A DNA stretch of 64,000 bases from Poecilobothrus nobilitatus (taxonomy: Eukaryota; Arthropoda; Insecta; Diptera; Dolichopodidae). The translations under genes were made by a program, and so were the position numbers. Where the stretch lies: contig OX352772.1 in the NCBI GenBank assembly GCA_947095535.1, positions 170,586,613-170,650,612 on the forward strand, in the 5' to 3' direction. Below the pieces are notes generated by a model. That model had not been told where the DNA came from, searched no databases, and was given only the letters and a program-made list of their open reading frames with translations. Numbering within the stretch: the stretch's first letter is position 1; every line of letters starts with the position of its first letter. Positions 11,368 to 21,480 of this stretch are shown here, in pieces.

Positions 11368-11585
11368 CGACTGAGGAATTTTTTATTTTTTTTTGATGCA
11401 TTTCTCTGTCACGTAAATGTGGTCAAAAAATTACACAGCCTTTCCTGTTCCGGCGTGGCTGTAAATGTCTTAAGGGGGAATAACTCTTACGACGTGTGTG
11501 GGATTCGAACCCACACTAACTCGGTGTTTACAGCGTATTTTATACGCTCTTACCCACTAGGCCACTGACGCCCCCGACTGAGGAA
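11368..11585. repeat. 11-bp target-site duplications flanking SINE-S
   Basis: CGACTGAGGAA occurs at 11368-11378 and 11575-11585, and at 55364-55374 and 55571-55581 in copy 2. It is identical on both sides in both copies, pointing to a fairly recent insertion relative to the decay of LINE-C around it. Confidence 0.9.
11379..11574 (-). mobile_element. SINE-S, tRNA-derived SINE with target duplication
   Basis: The minus strand starts with a tRNA-like head with A box TGGCCTAGTGGGTAAGAGC and B box GGTTCGAATCC inside a perfect T stem. A unique body of about 110 bp follows, then an A-rich tail with A9. An 11-bp direct repeat, CGACTGAGGAA, flanks it at 11368-11378 and 11575-11585. LINE-C copies at 17140-17156, 24100-24118 and 61240-61256 carry the same target once, uninterrupted. 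This fits LINE-mediated SINE insertion. It is also present in copy 2 (55375-55570) and so predates the block duplication. Confidence 0.9.
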
Positions 11586-13330
11586 GTGTAACGGGTGCTA
11601 AAGATAATAGCGAGAACATTCCCCGGAGAAGGGACAGGGTCACATCCAGAATGGTACAAAATGGAGGAACAAGATTCCTAACAAGAATAGTAAAGCTTTA
11701 CAATGAAAAACGGAAAAGAATCCAGGAGCCGAAAACCTATCGTTTTATCTTGTTGGTATTCGTCTTCTCCAAACTTTGGAAAAGGTTATAACAAAGAGGA
11801 TAAACTTTGTAATAGTAAACAAAGGGCATAAAAACCTGCATGGTCTCAGACCAAAGCGGGGCACCACAAATAGACCACTTGATGAGGAAGAAACACGCCA
11901 ACATTCTGTTCAAATGCGTTTGACCTAGTCAAAAAAGTAGCCATAATAAAACAAATACAAAAAAGGAATATGGGAAGAATCGAAAAGTACATAAAGAACC
12001 TACTCAGCAGAAAGCAATTCACAATAAAAGCAAACGAAACTTCTTGAACTAACATGAACTAACATGAAGCAAAATAACATGAACTACTTGCCGCAAATAA
12101 AAATCCTTGGTCTGACAATAGAGAAAAACATAATCAACATATTAAAACATAGTGAGTCAGGTAGACAAAGCGGTCACATTCTTGAAAAATGTGCCTATAA
12201 TTGAAATGGACTTACAACACAGACGGACAATACAATAATACAACATCAAAATACAAAAATTAATAAATAAAGCCACTAAAACCGCCACTGAAGTTCTAAA
12301 GCGCACTAACATTGAGTAATTAAGTACTGTAATGAAAATCCCCACTTTCATGATCAGGAGGGATAAATTGCGGCCAGTACGGCATCCAAAAGCATAATAG
12401 ACAAAAATAACTCACTACACAATACAGTACACAGAAAATAAAAACCCAAGAAACAACACGCACAAATAAGCAATTATAGAAAGAAGTATCATCTAATACA
12501 AACAAACATAAAACTCAAAGCAAATACAGAAACCAGGCACCATATCCCTCCGTGGGGAATGAATTAACCAAAAATAAACCTAACAATTTCACAATTCACC
12601 AAAACATCTACCAACATTCAAAGATACTGAAAGTTAGCTGCGGAAATAGCGGAAGAGTACAAAAACTGAATGCAACTATTTTCAGATGCGTTAAAAACCA
12701 AAAAAAGCATAGCTTACACAGTAACGACAGAAGATCGAGTAAGTACCAACGGAGACATGGACTTCCTTACAACCTCCTAGATGGCCGAATGATATATATA
12801 CACTAAAAGAAGCTATAAAATATGCACCCCAAAACAAAGAAGAAAATCGATTATTCATACTGCAAGCACTCCAGAACACGAACACTACCGAGCTCGAACT
12901 TTGTGAAATGCAATAAAATCTACACTTAACCAAAGATAGAATTAAGATAACATGAACTTCAGATCACAGTAAAAGGGAATGAACTAGCTGTCACAGCCCA
13001 ATTAAACGCAACTAAGAAGACCAATAGTTAGTTATACCCAAGAAATAGCTCAGATAAAAGGGAGCCAGTCGCATGCATTAATGCAGGAAGCAGTATCGGA
13101 AATCCAAAAGCTAAACTATAAAAACATGAAAAACTGCGGTGACCGAAACACCCAGATGAAAATCATCAGACTACAAATGGAAGAAACACTGGCAACAACA
13201 ATCAGACACTTGTTTAAAGAATATCTAAACAACCCAAATAAACCAGAAGCGAAAATACGGGAGCGAAAAAAGAAGATATACGCAAATTAAAAAAAAATAC
13301 CTAAAAATATACCTAATAAATAAATATGTT

Positions 13331-13905
13331 TTATATCATTTGTCAGTTTATTTTTAAATTTAAATATCAATGCCATTTAGAGCATTTCATTTTTTTGACC
13401 ATTTCAAGCTTTTATTAAAGATAATTCTTAAGAACTTTATTAACCTCTTCAAGCGTATCACTACCAACTCAAGCTATAACTTTGTCAATATTTGGTTGAT
13501 GTAATTTAAAATTAATGATTTTTGTTTTAGACGTATTCATAATAGTTCTCTTTACTTTGAAGTAATCACACAATATTGAAAAATCGTGTGATACATTCGA
13601 TGTAATTGTATTATATCAATCTGCATAAAACTGACTGCAGTCATCAGCAAATAGGTAAAAGTTTGCCTTTAAGCGGTAATTTGTGGATGTTTATTTTTAA
13701 ATTATTTTTCACAGTAATATAAATTAGGAATAATAGTGGTCCTAGAATAAATAATACGAAACTTTGTCTTTGACATTCTGTGCCGCATATATTTATATTA
13801 GAAATGAGGTCGCTTACAGTGGTCTCTATAAATACAAGTCATTCAACCAAATGTCCCGCTACTTTTGAGTAAAAGTCATTGTTCATGTCAATGTCAATAA
13901 TTAGA
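13331..13905 (-). pseudogene. LINE-D RT fragment, FADD intact
   Basis: The minus strand shows RT palm motifs: LGPLLFLIYI at about 13740, then FADDCSQFYAD with FADD codons at 13640-13651, then MNTSKTKIINFK at about 13510. Only the palm B-C motifs and the start of the thumb remain, with stops and frameshifts. The LxGPLLFLIYI...FADD...NTSKTK order is standard for the CR1/Jockey/RTE range; a clade cannot be given. It always joins the 3' end of LINE-C (also at 22281 and 57330), so the junction is part of the repeated compound unit. Confidence 0.75.
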
Positions 13906-13963
13906 TGTGGACATTTATATATATATTCTGAATCAGGATAACCTGCTGAGTCCATTTAACGAT

Positions 13964-14009
13964 GTCCGTCCGTCCGTCCATCCATCCGTCCATCCGTTTG
14001 TCTATCCGT
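13964..14009 (+). repeat. GTCY-type microsatellite of HINE
   Basis: This is a run of GTCC/ATCC tetranucleotides in the HINE 5' block. It is variable between copies: 57958-58004 in copy 2, and shorter in 25955-25975 and 29297-29315. DINE-1 elements of flies carry a similar GTCY microsatellite in the same position. Confidence 0.75.
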
Positions 14010-14960
14010 TCGCACGATAACTGAAAAACTAGTGAAGCTATCTTTATGAAATTTATATAATAGGTTACTAATTACGAAAGGAAGGTTAGGCTCGAATCTG
14101 GACAAAATCGGTCCATGAGTTGGGATTCTGAGAGCTACCGAATGATTCCGGAGCAAGATAGAACCTTAAAATTTTTTACAATGATGTTCCTTCTTGTTTC
14201 ATTTATATTTTTCAAATTTAAGAGGATTTGGTCCATGGATTTGGATTTTAAAAGCTTTCGAACGAGCCCCTGAGCAACTGAGATTATCTCCAAAACCAAT
14301 AAAGATAGAATCTTTGAAATTGGTACAATGATATCACCTTTAAATTTGATAGAATGGTGTTCTTTCATGTTTGATTTAAGTCTCTGAAGTTTGAGCCCCA
14401 GAGCAAACTGGTATATGTCCTACACCAACAAAGATAGAACCTTTTATTTTTAGTACAAGGAAATTCTGTTATGTTTCCTTTTCTGAAAAATTGCAAACTG
14501 ACATCTGAAAGAATTTGAAGCGGTGGGTTCGTATTTTGGAAACTTCCGGACAAACACAAGAGCAACCGAGCATATCTATAAAAGCAACAAAAGTAGAACC
14601 TATAAATTTAGTACAATGGTGTTCTGACATCTTTTGTTTATGAAATGGATTTGATGAATTGGATTGGCAATTCGGATACCTGGCACACGCCTCCCAAGTA
14701 CTAAGAAGCATATCTTCGAAATTAATAAAGGTAGAAAATTGAAATTTTTTACAAGGGTGTTAAGCATATCTCAAGAGGATGCCTCTTTTACGTTCCTGAA
14801 ATTCGAGTTGAATAACACAGAAAAGGAAAGAAGTTCAAGCAGCTGCCAAAAAATTATGGATTTTTAATTTAATTCGAATTATTCAGGTGTAGGGTATTAA
14901 TAAGTCGGTTGCATCGACTTGTTGTTGTTGTTGTTTCTCAACAGCGTCTCGTTTCGCTTT

Positions 14961-15221
14961 CTACAGCATCTCGTCGAGCCACTCAATTCCCTTCATGAAA
15001 CGCACTATGTCTCCTATATTGAGCATTCTCACCTCGGAGAAGTGTCCCCATTGATCCTCTCCCAAGGTTCTTCGCCTTAGGGTCCTCAAATTCGGACATT
15101 GGCACAGAACGTGAAGTACTGTTTCTGCCTTTTGCCCACATCCCCTACATAAATTCACTTCCGTTATACCTATTCTTTCGGCGTGAGCCCTTAGCAACAG
15201 GTATCCTGTGCTAATTCCCAT
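14961..15221 (-). pseudogene. LINE-E C-terminal CCHC zinc-finger segment
   Basis: An 86-codon frame contains C-x2-C-x8-H-x4-C (from CRGCG to the C before PNL). It is preceded by STGYLLLRAHAERIG, the typical end of LOA/R1/I-type ORF2 proteins. It is probably involved in nucleic-acid binding. It is in the same frame as the RNase H piece but separated from it by a stop at 15354-15356. Confidence 0.8.
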
Positions 15222-15356
15222 GTATATTCTCAGATCGGTTCTATTTAGTTTTAGAATTTTTTGAGTCTTTTTACTATTATATTCTCCCCAGAATTCCTTC
15301 GTATGTATTGAACCTGGGGATTGCCACCAACTTTCCTTGGCTCTGGCCTTTGCCCA

Positions 15357-15827
15357 TTAGCTTGTTGCTAACTTTACCACACAGTACGGCATACCTACAT
15401 CTTCTATGTCCACCAGCTGTCTGTTTAATACAGATTTTGCTGTCATATATGCAATTTCGTTACCTGGGTAGCCCGAGTGCGCTGGTATCCACTGCAGCTT
15501 AACTTCGTTTGTTTCACCCAGCGCATTTAAGGCTTTCCAGCACTCAATTGTTTTCCTCGACTTGTGCAAACCACCCTCCATAATTTTAACGATTGATTTG
15601 CAATCGGTGTGTATGTTTATGATTTTACTCCGTAATCTTTTCCGAAGTGGTTCTTTTGCTGCGAATTCTATTGCGACTGCTTCGCACTGACGTACAGCCG
15701 CGTGTGACGCCACTGTATTCGCAATTCGCATTTTCAAATCATCACAAAAGATACCTATACCACAGTTACTGCTCTTTTTGGCAGCGTCTGTATACACATT
15801 TATTCCAATTTGGTTGGGCACTGTCAA
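15357..15827 (-). pseudogene. LINE-E RNase H domain
   Basis: This is a 156-codon open frame of an RNase HI fold that would degrade the RNA of RNA-DNA hybrids during retrotransposition. Catalytic positions visible are D14 (VYTDAAKK), E49 (CEAVAI), D75 (IHTDCKS) and the His of AHSG at H117. The last acidic residue, normally in GNEIAD, is Y127 here (GNEIAY). Copy 2 instead keeps that Asp but has K in place of the Asn (GKEIAD) and has lost 41 bp around the first Asp. Its frame differs from that of the upstream thumb domain, so it is a pseudogene. Confidence 0.88.
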
Positions 15828-16428
15828 TGCCTCGGATGGACTGTTTCCGTCACGAGGTTGCCGTCCAACCTGAGATCTCCCGCAATCATATCAGCAGCTT
15901 CCGGGCCAACCCTATCTCTACTATTCGTAGAATTTCCTTGTGACCGACCGAACTTGTGTCGTTACGCCAGTTACCTGTCATGAAGAGCCTCATGATTGTA
16001 TCCATGGATCTTCGTTGGATATAAATTTCTATCGGTTCTAGATCCAGGATTGCTGCCATGGACTTCGTCGACGTTGTTCTTGTCGAACCAGTTATACCAA
16101 GGCATCCCTGACGTTGTATTTGCGTTGGGATGTTTCGACACCTGTTGTTTTTTGTTGCTGTCCACCAGACTAGTGAACCGTGTGTTATCATTGGTCGTAT
16201 AACACACGTGTAAATGCAATACATGATTCTGGGCGATAGGCCCCATGTCTTACCTACTGCACTTCTGCAGCCCCAGAGCGCTCTTATCTATTTTTCCTTT
16301 TTCTCATTTAGGTGTTTACTCCACCTGAGCTTTTTATTCAAATACACTCCTAGATATTACACAGTTGGTTGGTAAATTCTAATTGTGCATTGTTTATTCG
16401 CATCGACTTACTGTTGCATTTACCTGTT

Positions 16429-17525
16429 TTGGTTAAGTTTATTATTCTTCCTATTTCATTATTCATTTTGACTGTTCTTTGAAAGAGTTCACCATTTGTA
16501 ATTCCTATTATATTAATCGCGTATATGATGAAGCTTGTAGTATTTGTTTCAAATGCTAACTACACGCAGAGATTATAGATGTAGGTGTAGAATAACACTC
16601 CCGAAAGAGGAAATCCTTGTGGGATGCTCTGGTGTGTTTTTTTGATTCTTGAAAAAGTTTCGTTTGCTCTTATTGTGAATTTCTTTCTGCTGAGTAGGTT
16701 CTTTATGTACTTTTCGATTCTTCCCATATTCCTTTCTAGTATTTGTTTTATTATGGCTCCTTTTTTCACTAGATCAAACGCATTTGAACAGAATGTTGGC
16801 GTGTTTCTTCCTCATCAAGTGATCTCTTCCAATGTTTTCTATGGTATGCAGCATAGATGTGGTGCTTCTCTTTGTTCTGAAATCATACAGGGGTTTATGC
16901 CCTTTGTTTACAATTACCCAGTTTATCCTCTTTGCTATAACCTTTTCCAAAGTTTGAAGTAGACGAATAGCAACGAGATAAAACAATAGGTTTTCGGCTC
17001 CTGGATTCTTTTCCCTTTTTTTCATTATAAAGTTTTACTATTCTTGTTAGGAATCTTGTTCATCCATTTTGTACCCATTCTGTATGTGATCCTGTACCTT
17101 GCCCGGATGTTCTCGTTATAATCTTTAGCACCCAAGACACTTCCTCAGTCGTTATTTTTTGTCATTAGATTTGCTTAGGCTTTTTGATTGGACAGCTTTT
17201 TCATATATTTCTAGGTTTTTTATGTCGTTTCTTATTTCTCTTACGTACACCTTTGCGAGTGTTTCGACTTCTTCATTATTTTGCGTTAGTTTGCCATTTA
17301 AATTTAACATTATTTGTTGCCATTTTTTGTTTTGTCCAACGATTTTTCTGGTATCATCATTTATATCATGTACATTATCATGTTTCCCTTTTAGGAGAGT
17401 ATTGTGTTTTTTAAACTGTATTAGGTTTTTTCGGCTCATACTTTATTTGTGTCTGTGCCATCTTTTCCGAACTTCTTTCTGTAATTCTATTATTTTTCTG
17501 TTAAACCATTGCGGTTTTTTATGAT
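16429..17525 (-). pseudogene. LINE-C ORF2 linker and RT palm, YAIN active site
   Basis: The linker (PQWFNRKIIELQKEVRK at about 17515-17465) is followed by the RT phrases RINWVIVNKGHKPLYDFRT, NMGRIEKYIKNLLSRK, IPQGFPLSGVLF, then FIIYAINIIGITNGE. The Asp pair of motif C is replaced by Ile-Asn. The thumb is missing because the copy is cut at 16429. The SINE-S target is uninterrupted at 17140-17156. Confidence 0.78.
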
Positions 17526-18239
17526 ATTTATACATTGCAGAGGAGGTTGAATTTGCTGCATATCTAATCGTTTTTATTAGATTCGCTGCCGCCGTATTTG
17601 GTGGGGAGCGGGAAATAAGATCTAGGCCATGTTCGACCTCAGAAGTTCATTCCAACCCTCTAAGTCTTCTTTAAATCTATGATGTCTTTTTACTTGGTTT
17701 ACTTTTGCTTTGTTTTTTTTTTTCTTGCCACTTCATGATTTGTGTCTTGGGATATCTGGATGGGTGGTATGTGTTCTTATCATTTAGGATTCTCATTGTA
17801 CTCTCCACTACACTCTCTATGTCGTTTGCGATAAATCTGTGTGCGATTCGGACAGGTGAGTCTAAGACCCATAAGGTCTAAGGTCTAGGTCCCCTAAGAC
17901 GCATAAGCATCATGCTCATGTCCATTTCGTTTCCGTATGTAGTTTTAAAAATGTAGTTTTAAAAATGTGGTTTAAAAATGTGGTAAAAATATTTATTTTT
18001 CCTGTTTTATTTTTATTGTTTGCGTTTTCATCGTGTTCTTTGTTATTTTAATTGATCTTTTTGTTATTTCTGTTTTTATTATTATTTTTTTATTTAGTAA
18101 GTTTATTATTGTTTTTTTGTATCCTTAAAATCTGTTTTAATTTTTTGGATGATTTCGAGAATTAGTTTCTTTTCTTCATTGTTATCTCCTTGTTGCTTGC
18201 TTATTGCTGCTTGATTTTCTTTTATTATAATTGCCAGTG

Positions 18240-19100
18240 TTTTGTTTGTTTCTTTTGCAGGTTGTTTTGGGTTTTTAACGTTTCCGCAATTTAACCTAGT
18301 GTTTATGTTAAAGGTGTGTGTGGAATTTGTTTCTTTTTAAAACTCGGTTTTCTTTAAAATATGATTGGCAGTTTTGGTTAGAGCGTCTTTGGTTCGCTGC
18401 AAATTGTTCCCTTTCGCAAATTTTGAAGTTCTCAGTCTTACATATTTGGAGATGTTCAAATTTTATTCCTCTTTCGAGTTCTTTGAAACATCCACCGCAT
18501 TAATTGGAACTCGTTTTGGGCTCCGCAAAATATTTCGCGATGTGCGTTTGCCACTTGTTGCATCTCATTGGGTTCGGAAAGAATATATTGTCTTTGCAAT
18601 TTAGGAAGCCTATTTTGATTTGCTTGGCTGTATTGAATGGAAGTATCGGTTCGAAAGTTACTTTAAAGGTAAATTTTGGGGTAATGTTATTTTTATGTGG
18701 TTTGTTTCCAGGAAACACTCCTTTCGATTCGTTCAGTTCTTCATATATTTTGGTATTATTGAATATTTGTGTAGCTCTTCGGCGTCGTTTAGTTTTTCAC
18801 CAAGTTGTTTATTGTGAACTTAGATAAGAATATATGATGGATAAGAATATTCCTATCTTTGTTACATTCTGCTTTAAAAGTGGTCAATATGCCTTGCAAG
18901 GCTTTATTCACAGCGAATATGTTATATTCTGTCATTGTTTTCATCGGGTCGCCTTGCTTTTCGAGTATTATTTCGTATTTCCCTTCATTGTTTTTTGTAT
19001 ATAATATACAAAGCTTTCGCATCCGACCTTCTTCGACCTCAAAGTCAAGAACATCCAATAATTTTCGCTCCTGCTCGGAGCAGCGATTTTGAAGCCCCTT
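18240..19100 (-). pseudogene. LINE-C ORF1, gag-like protein remnant
   Basis: Phrases in order are VLDFEVEEGRMRKL, YNIFAVNKALQGIL, FKAECNKDRNILIH, GNKPHKNNITPKFTFKV, KQIKIGFLNC and FPNPMRC, then a Cys/His-rich part (CGGCF...FEHLQICK). This is the plan of I-factor-type gag: an RRM-like domain, then FxPNPMRCxxC, then CCHC knuckles for RNA binding. The first knuckle is damaged (CNKWQTHIAKYF, two Cys lost). The frame is broken at 18789 and 18500. Assignment rests on motif order. Confidence 0.7.
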
Positions 19101-20222
19101 GTGTTTACTTTGTTCGTTTGATGAAAAGATTTCTTCTTTTGTTTTGTTGGACTTTTTTTTAAACTTGGAATTATTTTTAGCTCTTATTTTGAGAAAATTT
19201 TTTTGTGAACGGAAAATGTTGGATAATTATTTTGTACAGTTTAAGTTTTTTACGCACGAATGATTATTTTGTTTTTTATTTTGTTTAATTTTTTTTCCTG
19301 GCTGTTGGCTTTTTGGTCAATGTTTTTTTTTTTTATTTCACAGCTTGCTTTCTTCAATTTTTGTGAATGTTTTCTTAATTTTTTCCCAAAGTTTCAATTT
19401 TTTTAGTTTACACTTAAAACTTCTTATTTATCAATGTTTATTAATATTTTTATTGCATTTTATTTTTTTCATTGAAATTTTTTGTGCACGAGGAAAACGC
19501 TTTTTTTTCTGCAGAAATAATCTCTTAATCCACTCACTTTTTGGTAATGTTTCAAACGCTTATTGATTGAATTCAAATTTTTAAGTTTTTTAAGTTTCCG
19601 TTTCTTTGAATACTTGATCACAACTTTACAACTTTATCACAACTTTTTGTAATTTTTTTAATCTTTTTTTCACTTTCATATGCTTTTCCTCAAATGTTCT
19701 TTTCGAAATTTCAAAAAGCATTAGCCATCAACTGAAAAGATTTTTATTGTTAGTAGATTATTCAAGTAATCTGCTCAAAATTATTTTAATTCAATGTCGT
19801 AACTATTTCTTGCATTGCTCATAAAGCGCTGGAACAATAGACATATAATTTAAAATAATTTCAAAAATAAATAAAAGAAAATCGGTTCCACGAACTTACG
19901 CCCAAATCCACTTACGACCAAATCAAAAACGAACTTATGCCCAAATTTTTTTGGACTCTTGTTCATGAACTTTTGCCCAAAAGTTGTAAAATTTTATGGG
20001 GGTTTTTCATTTTTGATTTGGGCATAATTTCATTTTTTAAATAAAAAAAGCAATATATAATGAACTAAAGTTCAAGTATGTATAATGAACTGATACCTAA
20101 AACAAGTGCACTAAAACCCTAAAAATAATAACTATTACAGTTTTGATTTCTAAAAATAAATAAAAAACCATTGCTATATATTTTTATGCATACATAATAT
20201 GAAAATGTAATAAGGCCTTGGT

Positions 20223-20478
20223 TGGTTGATTGGTTTACGTGGCTGGTCCTGTCAACCATGATAAGACCACAATTAGCGCGTTAGCACCATTTTTCTACCA
20301 CTTCCGTGACCTCAAGGTTTATGTTTAGGCTATAACAGATTTAATTTCAGTTCCATTTCGCGGCATTCAGGAACCTTACAATTTCTGCAGGTTGCTTAGA
20401 CGCTAGATCACTAAGATCGTTAATTTCCTATATGCAGAGCTCCCGTACATATGCAAGGTTACTTACAAATGTGTGGCC
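20223..20478. other. Insertion of about 256 bp in LINE-C 5' region, unidentified
   Basis: LINE-C at 8110-8170 reads continuously across this site. Here extra sequence starts at TTGGTTGGTTGATTGG and ends near CCCCTTACACAG. GGCCTT on the left resembles GGCCCCTTA on the right, a possible short target duplication. It is richer in G+C than its surroundings and has no reading frame. The site lies just beyond the duplicated block, so copy 2 cannot tell its age. I do not recognise the element. Confidence 0.6.
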
Positions 20479-21063
20479 CCTTACACAGAGTATACAGACA
20501 TAAATGCTGATCTTATTTCACTTAATGTATTTGGCTTGCAAATAGATACTGATAAGTTTTTGCAATTAACATTATTTTAATTCAAAACAATCAATTCATC
20601 ATATAGATCTTTCTGGTCACTTTCATGGTTTTGTTGATAAGAAGTCATCGGTTTTCTTACACAATTTCCATTTAAAAAAAAAAATACTTTTACATTACAG
20701 TTATTTTTATAGCAAATATAAGTTATATTGTCTTTATAAATCCTTTTTTTTGTAATTTTTTTTTTCATTTTTTAAGAAGAGTGATTCACTTGGTTGTTGT
20801 TTTCCTTTAAAAAATTCTTAAAAAGGAAAAAAACTCTTAAACAAGCCATTATTTTTATTAGAAATACACCAAAACCTTCTCTTTTTTACATCTTAAAAAC
20901 ACTTCTTTACTGCACTAAGCAAAACTATGTACTATTTATTAATAAGTAATTCAATGCACGTGTTTGATTCACTTAAAACACAGTTATAATTATTACTAAC
21001 AACCAATGTAAACATTATAATAATTATGTATGTATCAATTAGGATTAACGGTGAATTTTTACT

Positions 21064-21195
21064 ACATTTTTTTTTCCCTAAGGGAAGTGGGAATCTTCCA
21101 AAGACACCAAGAATTTCCCCCTTGGTAGTGTTCTTACTGATTAAACCCACTTCCTCTTCAAACAATATAATGGGATGAAGCCCTTACCAGCGAAT
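21064..21195 (-). mobile_element. Element X, 3' terminal stub
   Basis: Only the poly(A) tail (T run 21068-21076 on +) and the conserved terminal block remain, down to a truncation near 21195 where HINE starts. It joins LINE-C exactly as at 7573/7574. Confidence 0.75.
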
Positions 21196-21480
21196 GCAGA
21201 ATCCGTAGAATCCGAACCCATGACCGATTTTGTCCAGATTCGAACTTAGCCTTCCCTTCGTAATTAGTAAACCTATTATATAAATTTCATCAAGATAGCT
21301 TTACTAGTTTTCGAGTTTTCGTGCGAACGGACGGAAAGACGGACATCGTTAAATTGACTAAGGAATTGATCCTGATTCACAATATATATACATGTTCATA
21401 TGAAACTCGCTTCCTTTTAGTGGTTACAAACTCCATAGGAAAGTTAATATACCCTATACTTTAAATGTAGGGTATAATAA
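21196..21480 (-). mobile_element. HINE 5' block stub
   Basis: This is the reverse complement of the HINE 5' block at 25824-26100. It includes the terminal hairpin-like TATACCCTACA...TATAGGGTATA (21450-21477) and the GTCY region (21330-21350, reduced). No satellite monomers are attached. Confidence 0.8.

Larger units (their letters stand above)
10945..12055 (+). pseudogene. LINE-C ORF2 linker and RT start, plus arm
   Basis: The longest frame (11041-11367) is a Lys/Arg-rich linker with NTKTMRRDTRKIVGQHKKW. After SINE-S, 11586-12055 resembles the RT fingers with RILARTFP-like and LMRKKHANILF/NMGRIEKYIKNLLSRK phrases in shifting frames. The palm is truncated after the last phrase, so no catalytic YxDD is present in this arm. 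SINE-S at 11379-11574 interrupts it. Confidence 0.65.
7574..13330 (+). pseudogene. LINE-C, I-like retrotransposon with RNase H (plus arm)
   Basis: Visible parts in order are: an AT-rich 5' region (7574-9400); a gag-like ORF1 remnant (9540-10516); a linker (10945-11367); RT fingers and palm (11740-12055); a divergent thumb (12080-12400); and an RNase H remnant (12660-13000). The last-Asp motif reads KGNELAV at 12972-12992 where GNELAD is expected. The 3' end is at about 13330. About 370 bp with the ORF1 zinc knuckles, present in the minus copy at 18240-18610, is missing here near 9808. An endonuclease domain is not recognisable. Many stops and frameshifts make it a fossil. I-clade membership is inferred from gag style, RNase H and the K-A-x-K-T-A-T-E-V-L-K thumb region. 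Confidence 0.75.
14921..16399 (-). pseudogene. LINE-E, 5'-truncated LOA/R1-like element
   Basis: On the minus strand, 5' to 3', it shows: the end of the RT palm and thumb (YLGVYLNKKLRWSKH at about 16345; CRSAVGKTWGLSP; ITHGSLVWW at 16190); RNase H (15827-15357); a CCHC finger (15180-15110); and a (CAA)n 3' tail (14921-14937). The target duplication GCATCGACTT lies at 14911-14920 and 16400-16409. The truncated 5' end and simple-repeat tail are typical of target-primed reverse transcription. Frameshifts separate the domains, so it is inactive. The domain set fits the LOA/R1/I range. Copy 2 is 59086-60497, with one mismatch between its target duplications. Confidence 0.88.
13906..16428 (+). mobile_element. 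HINE (DINE-1-like), interrupted by LINE-E
   Basis: The 5' block is truncated at 13906 and includes a GTCY-type microsatellite (13964-14009). A few 147-bp-type core monomers follow (14150-14640), then the 3' block with the sub-terminal inverted motif AGGTGTAGGGTAT (14885-14897) and the start of the 3' stem-loop AAGTCGGTTGCATCGACTT. LINE-E (14921-16399) sits in the stem-loop. The HINE tail resumes at 16410 and ends at about 16428. This order matches the DINE-1/Helentron-associated element layout known from flies. One monomer present in copy 2 is lost here. Confidence 0.75.
1..19681. repeat. Large direct duplication, copy 1 (about 20 kb)
   Basis: This block recurs in the same orientation at 43599-64000. 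Base 1 aligns with 43599 and base 19681 with 64000, and most 60-base lines differ at only a few positions. Nested insertions are shared, including SINE-S, LINE-E in HINE and X in Z, so the block was duplicated after it was assembled. Copy 1 lacks about 270 bp of LINE-A 5' sequence near 4690, about 160 bp of LINE-C gag near 9550, one HINE monomer near 14350 and about 135 bp near 17960. The left edge is the window start, so the real boundary is not visible. Confidence 0.97.
16429..21063 (-). pseudogene. LINE-C, minus arm, 5' region through RT palm
   Basis: This is the inverted partner of 7574 to about 12055. On the minus strand, 5' to 3', it shows: a 5' region (21063-19200); ORF1 gag (19100-18240); a low-complexity stretch; linker (17525-17152); RT fingers (17025-16774); and palm (16769-16429) with IPQGFPLSGVLF. 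The catalytic box reads YAIN (16512-16523) where YADD is expected, so RT is dead; copy 2 has the same change at 60610-60621. The element stops at 16429 in the HINE tail, and its 3' half is not adjacent. This arm retains the zinc-knuckle segment deleted from the plus arm and has no SINE-S. Confidence 0.78.

Noticed and set aside
11500..11574. Functional tRNA gene in SINE-S
   Set aside because: The T arm is perfect but acceptor ends do not pair and the anticodon arm is abnormal. The unit has a SINE body, tail and target duplication.
14921..17525. A chimeric LINE with I-like RT joined to a LOA-like thumb and RNase H
   Set aside because: The 10-bp target duplication and intervening HINE tail show two separate elements, one nested via HINE.
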